64,000 bases of DNA from Alisma plantago-aquatica (taxonomy: Eukaryota > Streptophyta > Magnoliopsida > Alismatales > Alismataceae): positions 295,096,058 to 295,160,057 of the forward strand of contig OY856409.1 in assembly GCA_963693085.1 (NCBI GenBank), read 5' to 3'. Below, one piece after another: positions 51,510-62,076 of this stretch. Every line of letters starts with the position of its first letter. The stretch's first letter is position 1. A model generated the notes under the pieces. It was not told the origin of the DNA, made no database searches, and worked only from the letters and a program-made list of their open reading frames with translations. Made by a program: the position numbers and the translations under genes.

Positions 51510-52420
51510 CTATGCATGTATATGTATGTATGTATGTATATTTACATATATGTGTATATATATGTATATATATACACATATGTGTGTATATAGAAATATA
51601 TATATATACATATATTTATATTTAACTTTGTGTGTATAGATAAATATTCACTTATCTAAGAATTAGATCTTAGATGGTGTTGGTTTATTTTCAAATGATT
51701 TTAATATTGTAATTGTGTCTCCTATTATCTCTCCTAACTCAAAAAAATGATTGTAATATATGTAATTGTGTCTTCACTCGTACACTCCCTTAAAATTAAC
51801 TTAACAATTAAAGAAGGAATAATAATAAAATGGGGATCACTTGAACTAAGGATTCAGCTTTGATTGATAAATCTTGAAGATAGGGTTTCACTTCCAAATC
51901 ATGTCATCAGGCAACAACAATTCTAACTAGCTAGTTTAATCATAAGGGAGTTTGAGTTCTCTTCCCCATTCAGTAGTATAGAATAGTTCTAACTCTATAT
52001 AACACAACCATGTAGAACCACTAGAAACAATGAGATCCCCAACATTATCTTTCCACTTCCCTCATCTAGAAAATAAGGTTATGGGACTCTCCATACTTCA
52101 TGCATACCCTCTCAATGTACAAAAGAAGTATAAAACACACACAATATGTCCGGTCAAGCATATGTAAAAATCCACACCGATGCATCATAGAAAGTTGTGG
52201 AATTAGTATTAAATACAAAATATGGTGTTCCAGAAGACAGGAATGGGAATTACTCCGCATGTCCTCAAAACAAGGTTCTTCTCGCCCATGGATGCAAATA
52301 TTTGGTATTATAAGTGGAAAACAAAACTAAAGATAGCATGAGTAAGAAACAAACTCCAATATTGAGGTGAAAAGGTGGTGAAGTTTAGGCACCTTTTGAA
52401 AGTCAAGTCCTCCACACTAA
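51510..52420. other. Unassigned; short (TA/TGTA)n tracts at 51510-51620
   Basis: After the microsatellite tracts the sequence becomes less AT-biased. A 76-codon plus-strand open frame (52100-52330) ends in RMSSKQGSSRPWMQIFGI, which looks protein-like but which I do not recognise. Confidence 0.35.
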
Positions 52421-52654
52421 ATGGTTGGAAACCCTCCAAAAAACCACACATCGAAGCTTGGTGAAAGGATGGTTAGAAGCTCAGTTGCTACTGTGGAGGA
52501 AGAAGGAAATGGTGAAGATTCTCCTTTAAGGCACCTCTTCCAGCAATCAGATCATCCTTCATCCCCTCTCTCTGCTCCTCTTTCTTCTTTGGTTGAGTTG
52601 AACTCTAAATTATCTGAGGTAACCAACCCAGATGGGTTAGAGTCATATCTATAG
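52421..52654 (+). CDS. Unrecognised 77-codon frame, possible captured exon
   Basis: The frame opens with ATG right after an in-frame TAA. It encodes a Ser/Pro/Glu-rich peptide (MVRSSVATVEEEGNGEDSPL, then a Ser/Pro/Leu-rich run and a VELNSKLSEV segment). Its composition is unlike the AT-driven shadow frames around it. A good splice-donor match, AG|GTAACC, lies at 52618/52619, so it could be the end of an exon from a host gene or a gene fragment carried by a transposon. No acceptor, partner exon or family could be identified, and no function is proposed. Confidence 0.3.
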   Translation: MVGNPPKNHTSKLGERMVRSSVATVEEEGNGEDSPLRHLFQQSDHPSSPLSAPLSSLVELNSKLSEVTNPDGLESYL

Positions 52655-52811
52655 AAGTGGGGTGGTTACAGTTAGAGATGTGTGGAAGAGACAAGTGATA
52701 TGTGTATGGTGGCTGATACAACTTGTTACTTGCATTTTGTGTGGTTATAATTGCACAAGACAAGTGACGACATGTAGGGAATCAATACATTGTGTCACTC
52801 AAACACTGTAA

Positions 52812-54100
52812 ATGTGACATCTCGCTATCACACAGACAATGAAATTCCACGCAAAAACATGCGGAACTTCCATAAACCACATATTACCAAAAACATGGGT
52901 TAATTAAAATTGATTGTAGAAAATAGATAAAAAAAGAAACTATTACATACAGATCCTTATCCTACAACGAAACATGTTATATAAACATAAATAAACCTTG
53001 ATATGTGTCCATAGTTCATAGGATCTAGCTATCACATAAGCACAAAGAGTTCACCACTTGTTTATTTACAGAACAGTCCATACCAGGCAACAGAAGGATA
53101 AACACAACTACATCAACTATACATCGCGAGACGTCATCAAAACACTCCCGAGGACCTGAGAGTACAGGGATGACTCTAGGACTCTACTACCAAACAACCA
53201 AAACAACAACATGTCTATCTCTTGCCTCCTACTATTCTTCCTACTGCTTGGCCGCAACCTCACGACCACCACCACGTCTAGCACGATCACCTAAAAAGGT
53301 TGTAAACTAGCGGGGTGAGACACACAGTCCCAGCGAGAAACATAACCCCCGCTGAAACTATAAAATATCAAAGGAGATCTAGAATAGATAAGGCAGGTAA
53401 TTGATATAAGCAACTCATATATACGGCATAATGAACATAACTAGCTTGCCAACATATCCAGGAGGCATATAACCAAATATTTATTTATGGAACATGATTG
53501 ACAAGATAAGCTTTATAAGAACTTATCACCGGATATGAGGAATGTAAAAATAACTAGCAAGATATAACTAGTGCAACTATACATGCAAGGCCTCAACTAA
53601 TGTTCCGTGTTTTGCCTTAAGCGATACATACTATATGACTATATTACAAATTTTATTATTCCCTGAGGAAGTGAGTCGTCCTTCTCAAATCCAACCTTCA
53701 TCTGTGAAGCCCAAAACTAGTTCCATACAAGGTCATTGGGAGAGCCAGACTCCATGACCTCACCTATTCATGGTCAGTGCACGATAACCAAAGTAGGACC
53801 ACAGTCTCTTACTTGACTGGCCTCAGCCACAGGGTTAGCTCACGCAGTCTACCCTTTTTATCTAACGCACCCTTGGTACAGGTCACATCGCTAGTATACT
53901 TGAGCCACATGCCAGTTCATCGTTCTCCTTGAGCCATGAATGCATTCATGCTCTATCATACTGAGCCATGGGCTTGTTCACCATGCTCTTATACACATCT
54001 TGAATCCACAACCGTAGTTGCACTCTAATCCTCTGATAACCTCCAATTTTGTGATGTTATCTTAGTAATTTTCTTCAGTTTTCCACACTCTTTTTCGAAC
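52812..54100 (-). mobile_element. Chromovirus LTR-like sequence (U5/R side), interrupted by Athila
   Basis: TGTGACATCTCGC at 52812 resembles the plus-strand appearance of a minus-strand chromovirus LTR end (compare TGTAACGACCCGC at 2336). Inside, GGGGTGAGACACACAGTCCCAGCGAGA (about 53313-53339) and the GC-richer 53690-53980 stretch are of the kind seen in the U5 part of such LTRs. No intact PBS lies to the left. The right end is lost where the Athila LTR starts. Confidence 0.4.
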
Positions 54101-54213
54101 AAACTAGATAGAATCCCTAACTATCCTCTCTTATTGCAATTATACTATTAGATTAACTTTTCTCCTTTCTACCTACAAAAAAAAGACACAAAAAAATCAC
54201 AAAAGACTCAACC

Positions 54214-54552
54214 GGTCTCAAGACCGCATGGACTCACACGGTCCCAAGACCTCATGGACTCACACGGTCCCAAGACCGCATGAAGCCAACCGGTCTCAAG
54301 ACCGCATGAAGCCAACTGGTCTCAAGACCGCATGGACTCACACAGTCCCAAGACCGCATGAAGCCAAACGGTCTCAAGACCGCATGGAGTCGCACGGTCC
54401 CAAGACCACATGAAGCCAAACGGTCCCAAGACCGCATGGAGTCACATAGTCCCAAGACCGCATGAAGCCAAACGGTCCCAAGACTGCATGAATCCAAACG
54501 GTCCCAAGACCGCATGGAGTCACACGGTCCCAAGACCACATGGGGTCCAAAC
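54214..54552. repeat. 26-bp minisatellite in Athila U3, 13 copies
   Basis: The unit is GGTCTCAAGACCGCATGRAR plus six more bases (ccaaac or cacac variants). It starts at 54214, 54240, 54266 and so on, every 26 bp. Each unit carries a small inverted repeat GGTCT-CA-AGACC or GGTCC-CA-AGACC. Long open frames seen here on both strands follow from the periodicity and are not genes. Confidence 0.95.
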
Positions 54553-54655
54553 GGTCTCGGAGTCCACACGGTTTCAGAGTCCAAACGGTCTTGGGGTCCA
54601 AACGGTTTCAGAGTCCAAATGGTCTCGGGGTCCAAACGGTTTCAGAGTCCAAACC
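54553..54655. repeat. 17-bp/34-bp minisatellite continuing the array
   Basis: Six 17-bp units alternate between GGTCTCGGGGTCCAAAC-like and GGTTTCAGAGTCCAAAC, giving three 34-bp dimers. It follows the 26-bp array without a gap and ends 36 bp before the TATA box. Confidence 0.93.
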
Positions 54656-54691
54656 CAAAACTATCCAAACCATTTGGACTTCACTTTAGGC

Positions 54692-54699
54692 CTATAAAT
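54692..54699 (+). promoter_or_regulatory. Athila LTR TATA box
   Basis: CTATAAAT inside GGCCTATAAATAAGACCC, directly downstream of the minisatellite. Confidence 0.7.
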
Positions 54700-55913
54700 A
54701 AGACCCAAGGGGTCCTCCCAAGGACATGAAGTTTCAGACACCCAGAGGCTGCCTCTACTACTCCAAAGCTAATCCGACTTCCATCCTCCACCCAAAGGTT
54801 GCCGGTCTGAGATCCACGCTCCATCCTAAAGCTTCTTTCTCTCTCTTCACCAAAGAAGGTGGGAAGAGGAGACCTCGTCACCAAGCACCTTGTGAAGTTT
54901 GAAGATTGCCTCTCTCTCTTTCCAAGGGGTTGACTTTCCTCTCTGCTTTGTGGGGATGACGCTCTATCTCTCTCTTCTCACCTCCTTCTTTGTCCTAGCT
55001 ATGAGCGAGTAGTCTCTCTCACTGGGGTGTGGGGAGTAGCCCCGCTACCCATGTTTTCATTTCATGTAATGTAATCCATAGTTTGCAATATAGAGTTACT
55101 TTCTTTTTAGTTCAACATTAATCGTTTAATGAATGCTTGTTGCTTGATCACCAACTTGTGTTATCGTTTATCTTTTAGTATGAATTGTATATGTTTGTAC
55201 TACTAGATTCGAAATTCGATTGAATGTTGGTTCTTGATGCATGTATCCACCATGCATCTCTTTCGGTATCTAGAAGTATTTCTTAAGAAGTGGAGTAAAC
55301 TCACTTTCATCGTTGTACTTTCATACTATGAAATGGAATCAGTTGACGTATGAAAGTACAACCTTGATGAGTCGAGGAACACACTTTGTGAAGGGAATGA
55401 TGCAAAGTAGGTGACCATTCGTTTGGGAATGGCTGACTTTGCAACATTCCCGTACTTCTCGTAGTTAGTTCTCTGAAAGGAAACTAAGTCTACGAAGATA
55501 CTAACTGATTAAACTCTTGTTGTAGGTTGTGTTTTATATTGCATGTTTTGATCCATGTGTAGTGGCGGTGAAATCCGATCACACCCTAGTGGTTCCTTAT
55601 CACTGTTTAACATCCTTAAATTTACTTTACTTTACTTGATCTTAGTTTAAAACAACCAAACCAACCTTTTGATTTAAGCACCAACTATTAAGAGATTAAG
55701 TGAAATTCCAACGTTTTCCATCGTGTTGCTCCCAACAAGACCGTTGTCCCATGGATTCAACCCTTAACTATACTACGATAAGGCTTCCACGTATCTTAGC
55801 ATACATGGGTGGAGTTCTCGATCTAGTATAAGCAAGACTAAACTTAAAGACTTACCATATTTAGGATTTTTAGTGGTGCACACAATTCCACATGAGTGGA
55901 AGCTCCACCAAAT

Positions 55914-55931
55914 TGGTGTCGTTTCCGGGGA
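55914..55931 (+). other. Primer-binding site, tRNA-Asp type
   Basis: TGGTGTCGTTTCCGGGGA matches TGGCGCCGTTGCCGGGGA, the complement of plant tRNA-Asp 3' end, at 15 of 18 positions. This PBS is characteristic of Athila/Tat elements. Confidence 0.85.
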
Positions 55932-58382
55932 CAACCGAACATTTTAAATTTCACTTAGTATCTTGCTAGTTGGATAGGGTTTTACACTTTCTTTTAATCA
56001 TTAGTCCAGATCTTCTTGAATTCATTGTATCTCTGGCATCATCTAAAAGGTGTGTTTTCTCCTCTACTCAGGTAGAAGACGTGTATGCAATCATCGCATA
56101 ACCTCGGATTCTCCCCTGATCCATAGTACGACTCTGAGGTAGAGAGAAGCTTCCACCACCGCATCAGACTTAATCGCCAAAGAGCCAGGCAAATGGCTGA
56201 AGATCAATGCCAAGCCGCACTAGTAATGGAGAGGGTTAACGCTGCCATAGCCGCTCAAAGAGTACAGCTCATTGCTGACACCCGTGCTCAGATTCAAGCA
56301 GAGATCCGAGCGGAAGAATAGGCCCGCATCCGAGCTGAAAATGAAGCAGCCAACCAAGCTGCCTAGTTAGAGCTAAGAAACAAGAAATTGAGGGATTATG
56401 ATGTCCCTAAGAACTACGAAGACAATCATCCAGTGCGGCCTCCAATCATCAACATACCCAACTTTGAGATCTGGACACAATGGATTCAGATCATGCAGGG
56501 CATCACATTCTCTGGAGGTTCTGGAGATGACTGTATGGATCACTTGAAGAGGTTCAAGGCACTTTGCCGATTGGTCCAACAGGTCGGGGTTGCTTTTGAC
56601 ACAATAATGCTACATCTTTTCCACTTCACTCTATCAGGAAGATCTTTGAGCTGGTACAACTCGCTTGATAGGGAGCCAATAATCACCACATGGGCTCCCT
56701 TGGAAGAAAAGTTCCTGGAGAAGTTCTTCCCCCCTTCGTTAACTTACGAAATTAGGGGGCAGATCAACCACTTCTCCCAACTTCCTAGAGAATCACTCGC
56801 ATAAGCATGGGAAAGGTTCATGGAGCTTCTAAGAAAATGTCCTCATCACGGCATCTCCCAAAATCAATTAATAGAAACATCCTATAGGGGAGTGAGTGAT
56901 GACATCAAGCAATTTCTGGATTCCTCATCTGGAGGAAATTTTATAAGAAAGAACTATGAGGATGCTTGGAAAATTGTCACACTCAGAGTTGAGAATCAAT
57001 CCAATTGGGGACGATCATCTGGCAAGGGAGTCCTCAAAGTTTACAAAGCTGAGGAATCAATGGAAATGAAGGCTATTGTTGAAGCCTTAAAGATCATAGC
57101 TCATAAATAGCAGGCTCTTGAAACTTCACTTGGAGAATTCGATAAGAAGAAAAACCCTCAAGTCCAACAGGTTAAAGCTGCCATAGGTACATGTGAAGCA
57201 TGTCACGCATCCGATCACCCAACTCTGTCATGCGGTCTGCTTTACAATGTGATGATGGATATGCACCCACCACAGCAGCAGTATGAGCCAATCATTGAAC
57301 AACCTGACGAGCAAATGCCAGAACAAGTTAATTCTATTCATTCCATCCCTGGACAAGTTTACTATAATCCTAATCAACCAAGAAACCACCCATGATTTCA
57401 ATACGGGAACCCTGCTGGGACTGCCAATCCGCAACAGTAGACACAAGGCAGATCCTCCAATAGCCTGCCGCCTGGATTCCATAGCAACTTTAATCAAAAT
57501 GAAGGGAACCCCAGAAACAACTTCCCAAGATCCAATTACTCTAGAAATCCATCCAACTACTATCAGTATAACAACCCTCCTCTACACCCACAACTGCACC
57601 CTCAGTTGCAACAACCTCAGTTAGCACTGCCTCCGCAACAACCACATCAAGGACAACAACAACTCGCTCAGAAAAATACCCCCTCCCAGCCAGCAGATGA
57701 GATGACTTTGATAAGGCAGATGCTACAGTCCCAACAAACCATGCTCTCTAATCAGCAAGCTCAGCAGAAGGCAGTGGAGGCTCAACTAGCACAAATTGCT
57801 GCTCAACTGAAGCCTCCAGCAGGCACCTTTGCAGGACAACCTGAATCGAACCCTAGACATGACCAGAATAGACCTGAGCAGTTGAATGCCGTTACTACAA
57901 GATCTGGACGCACCCTTCACGAAACTATGAGAATCACTCTTGGCGATGATGATACACCTGTCTTTATGTCAAATGTAAGCCCGAACCTAGGAACTAAGAA
58001 GACTGCAGATAATGCGAGAGGCGAAAAAGAAGAGCAAGCTTCCAAAGAGCCAGAAATTCCGCAGTATAAACTAAGGATACCTTACCCAGGAAGATTGATA
58101 GAGACTAAAATGGACACTAGGTTCCAAATATTTAAGGAGGTGAAGAAGAAATTTTATATCGACATTCCGCTCCTTGATGCTCTCTCTAAAGTACCAGCTT
58201 GGGCTAAGTATCTAAAAACTCTGTTATCAAGAAAATACATTACCGAAGAGCAAGAGACTATTAAATTAGCTCAAACCACCTCTGATATCATCCGTAATAA
58301 GATGCCAAAGAAAAAGAACGACCCAGGTTCCTTCGGGATTCAATGCTACATTGGAAATGCCTCGAGCAAAAAGGGATTAGCC

Positions 58383-58700
58383 GACTTAGGGGCTAGCATA
58401 TCAATTATGCCATATTCGATGTGTAAATGATTACGTTTCACTTACTTGCTGCCCACAACGATGACAATTCAGTTAGCTGACTCCACTATCACTGCACCTC
58501 TAGGAATTATCGAGGATATTCCAGTCAGAATAGGCAAAGATGCCTATGTCCCGTGCGATTTTGTTATTATGGATATCAAGGAGGATCTAAGATACCCAAT
58601 AATATTTGGCAGACCTTTCCTTGCCACAGCTAGGGCACTTATTGATGTTGAAGCTGGCACGATCATTCTAAGATTGGGAAAAGAAGCAATTCAATTCTGA
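58383..58700 (+). pseudogene. Athila aspartic protease domain
   Basis: Active-site motif ADLGASISIMP (DLGA in place of the commoner D[ST]GA, usual for this lineage), then MTIQLADSTITAPLGIIED, FVIMDI and IIFGRPFLATARALIDV. The last block corresponds to the C-terminal hydrophobic-Gly motif. The TGA at 58428 falls between the active site and the flap, and another TGA closes the domain at 58698. Confidence 0.85.
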
Positions 58701-59057
58701 GTTCTCAACAGCATGAAAGGCCCCAACATTCAAGAGGAGGTTTTTCTCTTAGATGCAATACATCAAATGTCCCAATTAGAAATATCTAAGCCATATGATG
58801 AGTTAGAGAATGTTCTAACCAACCCAGAAGTTGAATTTTCTGCAAATGAATTAGTTCAACAATGTTTGCAACATTTAGAGAAAGCTGAAGAAGCACCGAC
58901 AACCACCGTTGAGGAGCTCAAATCCGTCACCATTTTAGAAGCAACAGAAACACCCAAGGCTCCCGAGATGAAGACTCTACCCATGGGACTTAAACACGTC
59001 TTCTTGGACGAGGAAAAAATATGTCTGGTTATCATCAGTTCCACCCTGACAGAAAAC

Positions 59058-60149
59058 TAGGAAGAAAGACTTCTTGTTGAGCTGAAGAAGCACAAGAAAG
59101 CCATTGGGTACAAAATAACTGACCTGACGGGAATGGTCGAAGAATTTAAGCCATCACGAGAACACCAGAGGAAGCTGAACCCCAATCTTAAAGAAGTGGT
59201 TTGCCTTGAAGTCCTCAAATTGCTGAAAGCCGGGATAATCTACCCAATTTTAGACTCCCAGTGGGTCAGCCCCGTCCAAGTGGTTCCTAAAAAGGGAGGA
59301 ACCACTGTCGTGCTAAACGACAAGAATGAGTTAGTACCGACAAGGACTGTGACGGGGTGGAGGATGTGTATCGACTATAGGAAGCTTAACAAATCAATGC
59401 GAAAAGATCACTACCCTCTGCCCTTTCTCGACGAAGTCCTTGAACGCTTAGCCCATCAGAAGTACTTCTGCTGTCTAGATGGTTATTCAGGGTTCTACCA
59501 AATCCCCATACACCCGAAAGACTAAGAGAAAACTACCTTTACCTGCCCCTTTGGAACCTATGCTTTTAGAAGAATGTCATTCGGGCTGTGCAACATACCC
59601 GCTACATTCCAAAGGTGTATGTATGCCATTTTTGCAAGATTAACCGAATCTATAATGGAGATATTCATGGATGATTTTTCAGTTTATGGGGATTCCTTCG
59701 ATAACTGTCTAATCAACCTTGGACAAGTCTTACAACGATGCGAGGAAATGAACCTCATCCTGAATTGGGAAAAATGCCATTTCATGGTAACTGAAGGTGT
59801 CGTCCTCGGGCATAGAGTGAGTGACAAAGGAATTGAGGTCGATAAGGCAAAAATCGATGTTATCTCGAAGTTGTCTCCACCAAAAGATATAAAAGGAGTT
59901 CGTGCATTCCTTGGTCATGCTAGGTTCTACAGAAGATTTATTAAAGATTTCTCAAAAATAGCAAAACCCATGACCAAACTTCTGACCAAAGACACCGAGT
60001 TCAATTTCAATCAAGAATGCCTACAAAGTTTCTCAACTCTAAAAAATGCTTTAATCTCTGCACCCATAATAAGAGCCCCAGATTGGTCACAGCCTTTTGA
60101 AATCATGTCTGACGCCAGCAATTACGCCATAGGGGCCGTATTAGGATAG
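59058..60149 (+). pseudogene. Athila reverse transcriptase and start of RNase H
   Basis: Fingers/palm motifs in order: ILDSQWVSPVQVVPKKGG, WRMCIDYRKLNK, FCCLDGYSGFYQIPIHPKD, then after TAA 59523 KTTFTCPFGTYAFRRMSFGL, FMDDFSVYG (catalytic Asp pair) and LGHRVSDKGIEVD. A connection region with ARFYRRFIKDFSKIAKP follows, then RNase H from MSDASNYAIGAVLG. All catalytic residues are present; only stops break it. Confidence 0.9.
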
Positions 60150-60572
60150 AGAATCAACAAGAAACTGTATGTAATCTACTACGCATCTAAAACGCTCGAT
60201 GAAGCACAGAAGAACTACACTACTACAGAGAAAGAGTTCTTAGCTGTCATCTATGCGTTCGAGAAATTCCGCTCTTACTTGATTGGATCTAAGGTCATCG
60301 TCTACACTGACCACTCCGCCATACGATACCTAATTCAGAAGCAAGATGCAAAACCCAGACTTATCCGCTGGGTGTTGATGCTTCAAGAATTCGATTTGGA
60401 AATCAAAGACAAAAGCGGAGTGGAAAATGTTGTAGCTAACCATCTCAGTCGTATTGAAGTCGAAGATGAAGATAAAGTCCCTATCCGAGACTCTCTTCCA
60501 GATGACCAACTAATGAAGATTACCAATGGATTTCCCTGGTATGCCGACATTGTTAATTATCTGGCCACATGA

Positions 60573-61829
60573 ATCATTCATCCTTCCGCTTCCCATCACG
60601 ACAAAAGGAAATTCCTCCATGATGCAAAGCAATTCTATTGGGATGAACCCTACCTTTTCTGCCTTTGCGCAGACAGAATTTTCCGTCGCTGCTTACCTAA
60701 AGAAGAGATTACCCCCGTCCTAGAACATTGCCATTCCGGCCCCACTGGGGGGCACATGAGTGTGAAGAAAACTACTATGAAGGTTTTGCAATCAGGTTTC
60801 TTTTGGCCAACCACAACAAAAGACTCCTATGATTTTGGCAAATCTTGCAACAAATGTCAATTTTCTGGCAGCATATCTAAAAAGAATGAAATGCCACTCA
60901 CCATGTGGCAAGAGATCGAACTTTTCGACGTGTGGGGGATAGATTACATGGGCCCCTTTCCTTTTTCATATGGCTTCTCCTAAATTCTGGTTGTAGTAGA
61001 CTATGTCTCGAAATGGGTCGAAGCTATATCCACAGTGTCCAGCGATTCCAAACCAGTCATTAAAATGTTTAAAGATATCATCTTTCCCAGATTTGGAGTC
61101 CCTCGAACTGTCATATCCGATGACGGGACCCATTTTCTGGAACGAATCTTTGAAGCCCTCTTAAAGAAATATGGATTTAATCATAAAGTTGACATGCCTT
61201 ACCATCCACAGACCAGTGGTCAGGTTGAGGTTTTGAACCGACAACTGAAGGCAATCCTAGAAAAAATAGTCAATAGACACCGCACTAAATGGTTCACCAA
61301 GCTTCCTGACGCCCTTTGGGCTTACCGAACAGCTTATAAAACACCAATCGGGACAAGTCCGTTCCATTTGGTATACGGGAAGTCATGTCATCTTCCAGTA
61401 GAACTGGAACATAAGGCTTGGTGGGCCATTAAACAGCTGAATTTCGATTTTAAAAGTGCCGGAGAAAATAGACAACTCCAATTGCAAGAACTTGAGGAGC
61501 TCCGAATGACCGCTTACCAAATTGCCAGAATTTATAAAGAACAAACCAAGATGTGGCACGACAGTCATCTAAAAAGGAAGGACATCGCCATGGGCGACAA
61601 AGTCCTCCTTTTCAACTCCAAGATAAAATTGCTCCCCGAAAAACTCCGCACGAAGTTGTCTGGTCCTTTCACCATCAAACATATATACCCGACTGGAGAT
61701 GTCATAATTGTTGACAATAATGGTGGAGAAAGGACAGTCAATGGCCATCGATTAAAAAAATACTACACTCCAGCAGATAAAATGCCGAGTCAGACCATTG
61801 AAATTAGAGATGCCACAACATCATCATAA
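60573..61829 (+). pseudogene. Athila integrase
   Basis: Zinc-binding HHCC region EHCHSGPTGGHMS...CNKC, a catalytic core with [17 protein letters not shown] and [14 protein letters not shown], with exactly 35 residues between the second Asp and the Glu, and a C-terminal module with a [13 protein letters not shown] stretch and LSGPF. One stop (60981) interrupts the core at a position where the family has Tyr. There is no chromodomain, as expected outside the chromoviruses. Confidence 0.88.
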
Positions 61830-61875
61830 CAACATCAAAACCTTGTCAGGCCAGCGATGTAAAACCCAGGCACTA

Positions 61876-61893
61876 CTTGGGAGGCAACCCAAG
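61876..61893 (+). other. Perfect hairpin after pol (CTTGGG-AGGCAA-CCCAAG)
   Basis: A six-base stem and six-base loop, 47 bp past the pol stop. TTGGGAGGCAACCCAA is a familiar sequence at this position in Athila-type elements. It could be an RNA structure; the function is unknown. Confidence 0.75.
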
Positions 61894-62076
61894 ATCTGAA
61901 CTTTTTCTTTTATCTTCTGTTCTTTTAAGTTACCTCAGGATTATCCTCTAAAAATATAAAAACTTAAATAACCAAAACAAATATAAAAATATAAAAACCA
62001 AATTCTCCTAAACCCTCCCAAACGATCTTGAAACCATTTGGAGCCAAACGGTCTCGAAACCGTTTGGAGCCAAACG
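61894..62076 (+). mobile_element. Athila 3' flank with a stub of the 3' LTR
   Basis: An A-rich stretch is followed at 62024 and 62050 by two 26-bp units (GATCTTGAAACCATTTGGAG and GGTCTCGAAACCGTTTGGAG starts) homologous to the U3 minisatellite at 54214. The third unit is broken after one base by the next element. No env-like ORF lies between pol and this point, unlike classical Athila. Confidence 0.65.

Larger units (their letters stand above)
54100..55910 (+). mobile_element. 5' LTR of an Athila-lineage gypsy element
   Basis: The inner end is firm: AGCTCCACCA at 55910, three bases before the PBS. U3 contains the composite minisatellite (54214-54655), then the TATA box (54692-54699). The rest is transcribed leader and U5, with a C/T-rich stretch at 54820-55040. 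The outer border could not be placed and lies somewhere between about 54.0 and 54.2 kb. The 26-bp repeat unit recurs at 62024-62076, identifying that stub as the start of the 3' LTR. Confidence 0.7.
56085..61829 (+). pseudogene. gag-pol: Athila gag-pol polyprotein, collinear frame with 14 in-frame stops
   Basis: A single frame from ATG 56085 to TAA 61829 (1,914 codons) shows every expected domain in order. Capsid-type gag: residues ~100-340, with PHHGISQNQL. Then a Gln/Pro-rich tail at ~430-570 and protease with ADLGASISIMP (Asp at 58383). RT: CIDYRKLN, then FMDD at 59664. RNase H: Asp 60111, Glu 60228, Asp 60309. Integrase: an HHCC finger ending CNKC (60846) and a complete DD35E triad (Asp 60942, Asp 61119, Glu 61227). 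A GPF/I-type C-terminal segment [14 protein letters not shown] follows. I see no frameshift, but stops lie at 56124, 56319, 56364, 56802, 57108, 57393, 57438, 58428, 58698, 59058, 59523, 60147, 60570 and 60981. Motifs such as VVPKKGGTTVV and RTVTGWRMCIDYRKLN place it in Athila. Gag start choice: first in-frame ATG after the PBS leader. Not translatable as one product. Confidence 0.92.

Noticed and set aside
54252..54697. Long open frames on both strands (up to about 127 codons) over 54.2-54.7 kb
   Set aside because: They follow from the 26-bp and 17-bp tandem repeats and encode only periodic peptides; the region is promoter DNA of an LTR.
55370..55395. Hammerhead-ribozyme-like TTGATGAGTCGAGGAAC in the Athila LTR
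   Set aside because: The required CTGATGA and GAAA core elements and stem III are not present together.
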